This document shows, piece by piece, positions 1 through 5,657 of a DNA stretch of 6,587 nucleotides. Positions within the stretch are counted from its first letter, which is position 1. Every line of letters starts with the position of its first letter. A program made the translations under genes and the position numbers. This DNA comes from Selenomonadaceae bacterium (GTDB taxonomy: Bacteria > Bacillota > Negativicutes > Selenomonadales > Selenomonadaceae). The stretch is taken from positions 1 through 6,587 of the forward strand of contig JAFUTM010000253.1 of assembly GCA_017484235.1 (NCBI GenBank). The letters run 5' to 3'. The notes under the pieces are model-generated. The model made no database searches and was not told where the DNA came from. It was given only the letters and a program-made list of their open reading frames with translations.

Positions 1-1473
1 ATCATTTTAAACAAAGCAAAAACTCCGCCATTTTACATTCAAGACGGAGTTGATGTTGATGAAATGGTGAGACTGCGCTATCGTTATCTTGACCTTCGCA
101 GACCAGAGATGCAAAAAAATCTTATGCTTCGCCACCGTGTTACCAAGATTATGCGCGATTATCTCGATCGCAATGCTTTTTATGAAATTGAAACGCCAAT
201 GCTGTGTCGTTCCACGCCGGAAGGTGCTCGCGATTTCCTGGTGCCAAGTCGTCTCAATCCAGGTCAATTTTATGCTTTGCCTCAGTCACCGCAAATTTTT
301 AAACAATTATTGATGGTCTCCGGCTTCGAGCGTTATTTCCAAATTGTTAAATGTTTCCGTGATGAAGATTTACGCGCCGATCGCCAGCCAGAGTTTACTC
401 AGCTGGATATTGAAACTTCCTTCTTAGATCAGGACGATATTTTAACACTGATGGAAGGTCTCGTCAAAGAAATTTTTGAATCTACAATGGACGTTAAGAT
501 TGAAACGCCGTTTCAACGTATGAGCTGGCAAGAGGCAATGGATCGTTTTGGCAGTGACAAACCGGATTTGCGTTTCGGTATGGAATTAATGGATATTTCC
601 GAATATGTTAAAGGCTCTGATTTCAAAGTCTTTACGAGCGTGCTAAACGCCGGCGGTCAGATCAAAGTTATTAAGGTTGACGATTATGCTAATATTCCGC
701 GCCGCGAACTTGACGGCCTCGTTGAATATGTCAAAACTTACGGCGCCAAAGGTCTTGCCTGGATTCAATATAGTGAAGAAGGCGTCAAGTCACCGTTTAA
801 GAAGTTTTATTCTGATGAAACATTTGAACAGATTAAACAAGCAACAGGCTGCAAGACCGGTGATTTATTGCTTGTCGTCGGTGATAAGGCTTCTGTCGTT
901 GCACAGGCTTTAGGTGAACTGCGTCTTGAGATGGCGCGTCGTCGCGGTCTAATTGATCCAGATAAACTCTGCTTTTTGTGGATTGTCGATTTTCCGATGT
1001 TTGAATATGTCGAAGAAGACAAACGCTATAAGGCTATGCATCACCCATTTACTATGCCGCGAAAAGAAGATTGGAATTTGCTTGACAAACCAGATGAACT
1101 TGGAAAAATCCGTGCAGACGCATACGACATTGTATTAAATGGCGTAGAAGTCGGCGGCGGCTCGCTTAGAATTTATCGCGCTGATTTGCAGGCGAAGGTC
1201 TTTGAAGCCATTGGTCTTACTAAAGATGAGGCACGTGCTAAATTTGGATTTTTAATGGACGCATTTGAATATGGTACACCTCCACACGGCGGTATTGCCT
1301 TCGGACTCGACAGATTGATAATGTTAATGGCAAAGCGCAAGTCAATTCGTGACGTTATTGCATTTCCAAAGACTCAGAGCGCGATTGATCCGATGTCGCA
1401 CGCACCAAGCGAAGTCGACGAAAAACAACTTCGTGAATTATCAATCAGAGTCAAAACAACAGCAGCTAAATAA
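1..1473 (+). CDS. aspS: aspartate--tRNA ligase (AspRS), 5' end cut by window edge
   Basis: Class II aminoacyl-tRNA synthetase that charges tRNA-Asp with aspartate in the cytoplasm using ATP. The reading frame is open from base 1, so the first ATG (64) is internal: the residues before it already match AspRS, and the family signature RYRYLDLRRPEM follows directly. 490 codons are visible. By comparison with the roughly 590-residue bacterial enzymes, about 100 N-terminal residues (the OB-fold anticodon-binding domain) are missing. Visible in order, by window codon: the motif 1 region with IETPML and TPEGARDFLVPSR (about 63-84); QSPQIFKQL (about 96-104); motif 2 FRDEDLRADRQPEF (119-132); the bacterial GAD insertion (roughly 175-320); VGGGSLRIYR (about 383-392); and motif 3 GIAFGLDR with its arginine at codon 438. 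No key catalytic residue appears lost. The residues that separate Asp-only from Asp/Asn-charging enzymes lie largely in the missing part, so tRNA specificity cannot be judged here. The stop codon lies at the edge of the inverted repeat downstream. Confidence 0.98.
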   Translation: MILNKAKTPPFYIQDGVDVDEMVRLRYRYLDLRRPEMQKNLMLRHRVTKIMRDYLDRNAFYEIETPMLCRSTPEGARDFLVPSRLNPGQFYALPQSPQIFKQLLMVSGFERYFQIVKCFRDEDLRADRQPEFTQLDIETSFLDQDDILTLMEGLVKEIFESTMDVKIETPFQRMSWQEAMDRFGSDKPDLRFGMELMDISEYVKGSDFKVFTSVLNAGGQIKVIKVDDYANIPRRELDGLVEYVKTYGAKGLAWIQYSEEGVKSPFKKFYSDETFEQIKQATGCKTGDLLLVVGDKASVVAQALGELRLEMARRRGLIDPDKLCFLWIVDFPMFEYVEEDKRYKAMHHPFTMPRKEDWNLLDKPDELGKIRADAYDIVLNGVEVGGGSLRIYRADLQAKVFEAIGLTKDEARAKFGFLMDAFEYGTPPHGGIAFGLDRLIMLMAKRKSIRDVIAFPKTQSAIDPMSHAPSEVDEKQLRELSIRVKTTAAK

Positions 1474-1551
1474 TTAGGAATGAATAATTAGGAATTATGA
1501 ATAGGAGAGACGATAATTAATTCATCATTCCTCATTCAACATTCCTAATTA
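1471..1551. repeat. AT-rich inverted repeat built of 7-base units
   Basis: Two 32-base arms (1471-1502 and 1520-1551) pair without gaps at 27 of 32 positions around a 17-base loop. The left arm reads in consecutive heptads from 1474: TTAGGAA, TGAATAA, TTAGGAA, TTATGAA. The right arm, read on the minus strand from 1548 downwards, gives TTAGGAA, TGTTGAA, TGAGGAA, TGATGAA. An 11-base direct repeat (TAATTAGGAAT) recurs at 1471 and 1485, exactly two heptads apart. The element begins on the aspS stop codon and ends 23 bases before trkH. It could fold as an RNA hairpin, but it is AT-rich with no clean GC stem and U-run, so a classical intrinsic terminator is not well supported. A dispersed REP-like or short-tandem-repeat element is the better description. 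Its copy number elsewhere is unknown from this window. Confidence 0.75.
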
Positions 1552-1574
1552 AAAATGTTGTGAATTGATTGACT

Positions 1575-3035
1575 ATGAATAAGAGATTAGTTTCTGCATT
1601 ACTTGGGTATTTAACCTTATTTTGTGGTGCAGCAATGTTTCCGCCATTGATAATGGCAGCAGCGTTCGAAGAGGCAGGCGGTGCTGCTGCCTTTTTATTA
1701 TCAATGTTTTTATGTTTAGCCGCAACATTTGAGCTTGAACGATTCGGCGGCATAAAAGGCAGAGATAATCTTGGCGTCCGTGAAGGTATTGCCATCACCG
1801 TGATTGGCTGGATGCTAGTATCGATACTCGGAATGGTTCCCTACTTTGCCACAGGCTATCTTGGATTGTTAGACAGTCTCGTTGAATCCGTTTCTGGATT
1901 TTCCGGTACTGGTGCTACGGTTATTGAAGATGTAGAAATTTTACCGCGCAGCATTTTACTTTGGCGCAGTCTTTCTAATTGGGTCGGTGGTCTTGGCATT
2001 ATCGTCATATTTATGGCAATCATTCCACAAAATGGTCGCGGCGCAATGAATATATTAAAAGCCGAAAGTACTGGACCAACTAAAGAACGGCAGATGCCCA
2101 GAATTGCCGACAATGCGAAAGCTCTATTTATTATTTATGTTACATTGACAATGTTGTGTTCGGCGGCTTATTTTCTGTGCGGATTAAATCCATTTGCAGC
2201 AATTAATCACGCGATGACAACGATTGCCACTGGCGGTTACGGTATTTATAACGGCACTGTTGATGAGTACGGAAACGGTTGGCTGGAGTTGGCAATGACA
2301 TTCTTTATGGTTATATCCAGCGGCAGTTTTGCAATGTATGTTGTTGCGTTTCGACGCGGTACGCATATAATAATCAAAAATACAGAGTTTAGGATTTATC
2401 TTTGGATTATATTTATCGCGGCGTTAATAATTTCGATTGATTTATTTGTTGAGATGAACATGGATATATTCACTGCCATAAGATACGCTGGCTTCCACGT
2501 TGCCTCAATGTCGTCAACCACCGGCTTTGTAGCAGTTGATTTTGATAAATGGCCACCGCTGTCAAAAGGATTCTTGATGATGACGATGTTTTTAGGCGGC
2601 TGTGCCGGTTCGACGGCAGGCGGCTTGAAAGTTGCAAGAATCGTCCTGCTTTTCAAAATGCTCAACATCATAGTTATGAGAAAAATTCACCCGCAAAGTG
2701 TTGCGTACGTTAAGATGAATGGTCAAGCGGTCGATGATGAAATTGTATTTGGTGCCGCACGTTTCTTTTTCGCTGTCGTAATTATGGATATTGCTTTTGC
2801 CTTCATAATGATGTTTGATGGAATTGATTTTATTAACAGCGTCAGTGTCAGCGTATCGACGATGGCGAGTGTTGGCCCAGGTTTTGGTATCGAAGGTGCA
2901 ACGAGCGGCTACTCATTATTGCCGTCCTTGAGCAAATTGTTCGCATGTGTATTTATGTTTTTATCGCGGCTTGAAATATTTGTGGTGCTTGCGTTGCTAT
3001 CTCCGTCATTCTGGCACAGCTCGAAGAATTGGTAA
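1575..3035 (+). CDS. trkH: TrkH-family potassium uptake protein, membrane subunit
   Basis: Integral membrane, ion-conducting subunit of a Trk/Ktr potassium uptake system, normally gated by a cytoplasmic NAD/nucleotide-binding partner (TrkA/KtrA), which is not in the window. At 486 residues it is close to the usual TrkH length. The four pore-loop repeats are visible: SGFSGTGAT (107-115), TTIATGGYG (215-223), SSTTGF (313-318) and VGPGFG (433-438), each with the filter glycine. Other family hallmarks are NWVGGLGIIVI (135-145) and GGCAGSTAGGLK (341-352). Near the C-terminus the family's usual GRLE is SRLE here (464-467). I chose ATG 1575. An in-frame TTG at 1569 is the only alternative, because a TGA stands at 1566. 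Neither has a recognisable Shine-Dalgarno sequence. It could be read through from aspS across the inverted repeat. It ends 2 bases before the convergent neighbour, with no terminator hairpin seen between them. The family call is firm; the symbol follows the closest family, and KtrB-like naming is less likely given the length. Confidence 0.93.
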   Translation: MNKRLVSALLGYLTLFCGAAMFPPLIMAAAFEEAGGAAAFLLSMFLCLAATFELERFGGIKGRDNLGVREGIAITVIGWMLVSILGMVPYFATGYLGLLDSLVESVSGFSGTGATVIEDVEILPRSILLWRSLSNWVGGLGIIVIFMAIIPQNGRGAMNILKAESTGPTKERQMPRIADNAKALFIIYVTLTMLCSAAYFLCGLNPFAAINHAMTTIATGGYGIYNGTVDEYGNGWLELAMTFFMVISSGSFAMYVVAFRRGTHIIIKNTEFRIYLWIIFIAALIISIDLFVEMNMDIFTAIRYAGFHVASMSSTTGFVAVDFDKWPPLSKGFLMMTMFLGGCAGSTAGGLKVARIVLLFKMLNIIVMRKIHPQSVAYVKMNGQAVDDEIVFGAARFFFAVVIMDIAFAFIMMFDGIDFINSVSVSVSTMASVGPGFGIEGATSGYSLLPSLSKLFACVFMFLSRLEIFVVLALLSPSFWHSSKNW

Positions 3036-3037
3036 AA

Positions 3038-3490
3038 TTAATATCCGAAAGTCATCAAATGCCATTCACCATTATCAGTCCGTGCCAGATACCATGTCCA
3101 ATTAGTATATTCTGAATCCGCATTGAAGGCAGTTTTATTTTTTGCCTCAGTTGGCGAATGAAAATTACTAAAAAAGGCGATACATTGAGTAAAATTTGGT
3201 TCATAGCCGCGACTCTCTGCCAATTCGTTCATCCATTTTATATTGTCTTCCGTATTACAATAATCATCATCAGTATAACGGATATTGTGAAGTTCACAGC
3301 CGTCCCATTTAATAAACTGCTCTTTAATTATTGAAATAGCGGCGCCCATATCTTCACGTGAATAAATATTTGACGTACCATAAACAATTTTAACTTTAGA
3401 GACGTCGCCGCTCATCTCAGCCGGACCAATTTCAGCAATAATAAATAACAGTATTGCAATTACTGTTATGAAAATTTTCATAGTTCTCAT
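3038..3490 (-). CDS. small exported protein of unknown function
   Basis: A 150-residue protein. The N-terminus is a basic start (MRTMK) followed by a hydrophobic stretch (about 5-19) and a possible signal peptidase site after GPA (24), so it is probably secreted or anchored outside the membrane. There is no lipobox cysteine, so it is not an evident lipoprotein. The mature part is soluble, acidic and rich in aromatics, with three cysteines (65, 78, 103), a run YTDDDYCN (72-79), and a C-terminal part with WTWYLARTDNGEW (131-143) ending in FGY. It resembles, from memory, a short conserved family in Bacillota sharing the WELHS/LARTDGGDW style of motifs, with no known function; I cannot name the Pfam entry with certainty. 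Start choice: GGAG at 3500-3503 lies 9 bases before the first ATG and 18 before the second, favouring the first. It is divergent from the hydrolase and convergent with trkH. Confidence 0.82.
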   Translation of the reverse strand: MRTMKIFITVIAILLFIIAEIGPAEMSGDVSKVKIVYGTSNIYSREDMGAAISIIKEQFIKWDGCELHNIRYTDDDYCNTEDNIKWMNELAESRGYEPNFTQCIAFFSNFHSPTEAKNKTAFNADSEYTNWTWYLARTDNGEWHLMTFGY

Positions 3491-3499
3491 ATTTATCTA

Positions 3500-3503
3500 C
3501 TCC
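3500..3503 (-). promoter_or_regulatory. ribosome binding site of the small exported protein
   Basis: GGAG (within TTGGAG) on the minus strand, with a 9-base spacer to the ATG at 3490. It decides between the two nearby in-frame ATGs in favour of the upstream one. Confidence 0.7.
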
Positions 3504-3532
3504 AAGTTATATAAAAAATAAGGCAGGTCGCT

Positions 3533-4135
3533 ATGAATAAATCACTATTATACATTAAAGGAAAAGGTGGTTGTGCTGAAGAAGCATATCACTACAAGAC
3601 TTTATTTTTGGATTATTATGTATTCGGCTTAGATTATCAAGGTAGTAAACCTTGGAATGTAAAAAGCGAAATTTTGACTGCGTATCATCAGCTTGCTACT
3701 AAGTATAAGAGTGTCAGTGTTATTGCAAACAGCATTGGCGCATATTTTGTTATGAATGCTCTATCATCAGTAGAAATCGAGAGGGCATTTTTTATTTCTC
3801 CTATTGTTGATATGGAGAAGGTAATAATTGAAATAATGCTCCGGTCTGGCGTAACAGAAACTGAACTGGAAGAAAAGAAGGAAATTAAAACATCTTTTGG
3901 AGAAACATTGTCGTGGGATTATCTTTGTTATGTGCAAAGCCACCCAATCGTATGGAATATAAGAACTGACATTTTATATGGAGAGAACGACAATCTGACT
4001 TCAATGGAAACCATTTCTGAATTTGCCAAACGAAACAAAGCGACGCTTACTATAATGAAAAATGGCGAGCATTGGTTTCATACTGAAGAGCAGATGGCGT
4101 TCCTCGATAAGTGGATAAAGAATTGCTTACAATAG
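3533..4135 (+). CDS. small alpha/beta-hydrolase fold protein
   Basis: A 200-residue single-domain alpha/beta hydrolase, probably cytoplasmic since there is no signal peptide. Visible elements: the first strand and an oxyanion-type loop LLYIKGKGGCAEEA (5-18); the nucleophile elbow VIANSIGAYF (63-72) with Ser67, in an A-N-S-I-G context instead of the classic G-x-S-x-G; the acid on ILYGENDNLT (147-156), probably Asp153; and the catalytic histidine in GEHWFH (178-183), His180 or His183. A complete Ser-Asp-His triad is therefore present and activity is likely. The substrate is unknown; carboxylesterase or acyl hydrolase is the generic guess. The length is typical of compact members lacking a large lid domain; the segment at 93-125 may form a short cap. 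Start ATG 3533 is supported by AGG (3525-3527, 5-base spacer) or AAGG (3520-3523, 9-base spacer). It is transcribed away from the small exported protein across a 42-base gap and converges on the MATE gene. Confidence 0.9.
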   Translation: MNKSLLYIKGKGGCAEEAYHYKTLFLDYYVFGLDYQGSKPWNVKSEILTAYHQLATKYKSVSVIANSIGAYFVMNALSSVEIERAFFISPIVDMEKVIIEIMLRSGVTETELEEKKEIKTSFGETLSWDYLCYVQSHPIVWNIRTDILYGENDNLTSMETISEFAKRNKATLTIMKNGEHWFHTEEQMAFLDKWIKNCLQ

Positions 4136-4182
4136 AATTAAATTTTAATAAGATGGTTTACGAATAAAAAAATCAATACGTC
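4136..4182. other. short convergent intergenic gap
   Basis: A 47-base AT-rich gap between the 3' ends of the hydrolase and MATE genes. It contains a run of A residues (about 4167-4173) but no stem strong enough to call a bidirectional intrinsic terminator. A 6-base ATGGTT here pairs only with a distant AACCAT inside the MATE gene end (4195-4200), which I do not regard as meaningful. Confidence 0.5.
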
Positions 4183-5553
4183 TTAATGCATTCTAACCAT
4201 TTTGAGATTATTCATATAAAATCTGTAAGCTATGCAAAGTAAAATAGTCGTGACAAGCCAGCTCACAGGATACACCAGCATTAATGTTTCATAAGTCGGT
4301 GAATTTGCAAAAACAGTATAAACCCACGTAATACGAATAGCACAGACACCAATCAATGTTAAAACCGCAGGCGCTAATGAAATTCCATAGCCGCGAAGTG
4401 AACCGGAAATTATTTCCATTACTACGTTTATGAGCTGCGGTGAGACGATATATAACAGACGCAATTTGCCCAGCTCTATAACATTCGGATCAGAATTAAA
4501 AAATCTCAGCAGTGGTTCAGCAAAAATTAAAATTGTTGCAGCGACCATAATATAAAAGGTACCATTTATTAACATCGTAACCCAAGTGATTCTTTTACAT
4601 CTCGGCAGATTTCCAGCGCCATAATTTTGACTGACAAAAGTAGTCGCCGCTTGACCAAAGGCACTCATAAAACAGTAAACATTAATTTCAATAGTAAAAG
4701 CCGCTGCCGATGCCGCCATAGCATCAGCACCTAAATTATTTATCGCCGCTTGAATGATAAGATTCGACAGAGAAAAGACCATACCTTGTATTCCAGCGGG
4801 CAGACCGATTCTGACTATTTCTTTAAGCAAAGTTTTGTTAAATGTCATTGCCTTGACATCAAGGTGTATTATTCCGCCCTCGTGAGTTAGTGATCTAAAC
4901 AATATTGCGGCACTTACAATGTTGGCAATAACTGTCGCAGCAGCAACTCCTGCCACCGACCAGTCAAATTCTATAACAAATATGAGATTCAATACAAGAT
5001 TTAATGCGCTCGCAATAATCAGAGCAATCATTGGCGTTTTCGTGTCGCCTCTTGAGCGAAAAATCGCTGACTCGAAGTTATCGAGGCCTATTGCGGGCAG
5101 TCCAAAAAGATAAACGCGCAAATAAGTTTCAGCCATTGTCCAAACATCAGCCGGTACGTCCATATACTCAAGTACAGGTTCAGTCAGCAGCTCACCAATA
5201 GCGGCAATCACAAAACCGACTATCAATGCGATGATAAACGCCGTAGACACTGCTGCGTGTGCAACGTGTAATCTATTTGCGCCGATATTCTGTGCAATTA
5301 CAACATTAGCACCTAGCGATAGACCAAGAAACAGATTAACCAGCAATCCAATTAATGAGATGTTGTTGCCCACCGCAGCGATTGCGTTCTTGCCGACAAA
5401 CTGACCTAAAACTGCAACGTCCGCCGCATTAAACAACTGCTGCAATACGCCGGTCAATGCTAAAGGTATAGCGAATATTATTATTTTATCCCACAATGAG
5501 CCGTTTAACATATCCAGCTCGTGTTCTTTTTTCTTCGTATTATTTGTACTCAT
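4183..5553 (-). CDS. MATE-family efflux transporter
   Basis: A 456-residue inner-membrane protein expected to have 12 transmembrane helices in two pseudo-symmetric halves (roughly 20-225 and 240-445), exporting cationic drugs or metabolites by Na+ or H+ antiport. The internal duplication is visible: QNIGANR (88-94) is mirrored by QNYGAGN (309-315), and the FRSRGDTKTPM loop (165-175) by GSLRGYGISLAP (384-395). The first helix carries the family's LQQLFNAADVAVLGQFVG (37-54). This is the bacterial NorM/VmrA-like branch; the substrate cannot be told from sequence. The start at 5553 gives a hydrophilic leader (MSTNNTKKKEHELD) before the conserved start of the domain. No convincing Shine-Dalgarno sequence precedes it, and Met15 (5511) is an alternative with only a weak GAG upstream. 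A candidate promoter lies in the divergent region shared with nagA. The reading frame is intact. Confidence 0.95.
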   Translation of the reverse strand: MSTNNTKKKEHELDMLNGSLWDKIIIFAIPLALTGVLQQLFNAADVAVLGQFVGKNAIAAVGNNISLIGLLVNLFLGLSLGANVVIAQNIGANRLHVAHAAVSTAFIIALIVGFVIAAIGELLTEPVLEYMDVPADVWTMAETYLRVYLFGLPAIGLDNFESAIFRSRGDTKTPMIALIIASALNLVLNLIFVIEFDWSVAGVAAATVIANIVSAAILFRSLTHEGGIIHLDVKAMTFNKTLLKEIVRIGLPAGIQGMVFSLSNLIIQAAINNLGADAMAASAAAFTIEINVYCFMSAFGQAATTFVSQNYGAGNLPRCKRITWVTMLINGTFYIMVAATILIFAEPLLRFFNSDPNVIELGKLRLLYIVSPQLINVVMEIISGSLRGYGISLAPAVLTLIGVCAIRITWVYTVFANSPTYETLMLVYPVSWLVTTILLCIAYRFYMNNLKMVRMH

Positions 5554-5596
5554 AGTTATAATTTCAATTTGTCATTTTGGAAAACCAATAAATTTG

Positions 5597-5611
5597 AATA
5601 ATGATATTATT
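5597..5611. promoter_or_regulatory. perfect palindrome AATAAT-GAT-ATTATT, possible operator
   Basis: Two perfect 6-base arms around a 3-base centre, lying over the predicted MATE transcription start and upstream of nagA. It loosely recalls AT-rich Fur/PerR-type boxes but does not match their arrangement. In DNA this AT-rich short palindromes are not rare, so operator function is speculative. Confidence 0.3.
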
Positions 5612-5637
5612 TTAGCAAAATTTTTTTGTAATTGCAA
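5609..5637 (-). promoter_or_regulatory. candidate sigma-70-type promoter for the MATE gene
   Basis: On the minus strand TTGCAA (5632-5637, 4/6 to the -35 consensus) is followed after exactly 17 bases by TAAAAT (5609-5614, 5/6 to the -10 consensus). Transcription would begin near 5602, giving a leader of about 50 bases before the MATE ATG. The region is very AT-rich, so chance matches are easy; this is the best-spaced pair I found there. The -35 box lies inside the palindrome at 5629-5640. Confidence 0.4.
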
Positions 5638-5640
5638 TTA
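5629..5640. promoter_or_regulatory. perfect 12-base palindrome TAATTGCAATTA, possible operator
   Basis: A perfect gapless 12-base palindrome ending 4 bases before the nagA Shine-Dalgarno sequence and enclosing the candidate MATE -35 hexamer. A dimeric repressor bound here could block the MATE promoter and hinder nagA transcript elongation or initiation. It does not look like the known GntR-type NagR site or the NagC consensus, so the regulator is unknown. Confidence 0.4.
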
Positions 5641-5644
5641 TTTT

Positions 5645-5649
5645 GGAGG
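5645..5649 (+). promoter_or_regulatory. nagA ribosome binding site
   Basis: GGAGG with an 8-base spacer to the ATG at 5658. It is the strongest Shine-Dalgarno sequence in the window and fixes the nagA start. Confidence 0.9.
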
Positions 5650-5657
5650 ATATTTTA

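Noticed and set aside
7..267. Open frame of 86 codons on the minus strand
   Set aside because: It lies wholly within aspS, whose protein is strongly conserved over the same bases; no ribosome binding site and no recognisable protein.
677..1138. Several 60-80 codon open frames (677-913 +, 807-1022 -, 953-1138 +)
   Set aside because: All are out-of-frame shadows of the aspS catalytic region and encode low-complexity, unconserved-looking peptides.
64..1473. ATG at 64 as the true aspS start
   Set aside because: The frame is open to base 1 and the upstream residues fit AspRS; starting at 64 would remove the whole anticodon-binding domain.
1471..1551. Intrinsic (Rho-independent) terminator of aspS
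   Set aside because: The stem is long but AT-rich with mismatches, and no clear U-run follows a GC-rich stem; a repeat element fits better, though a terminating role is not excluded.
1532..2671. Minus-strand and alternative open frames opposite trkH (1532-1798, 1856-2113, 2184-2366, 2396-2671)
   Set aside because: They are antisense to a clear TrkH gene and their composition reflects the complement of membrane-protein codons.
4919..5113. Plus-strand open frame of 64 codons
   Set aside because: Antisense to the MATE gene, with no start signal.
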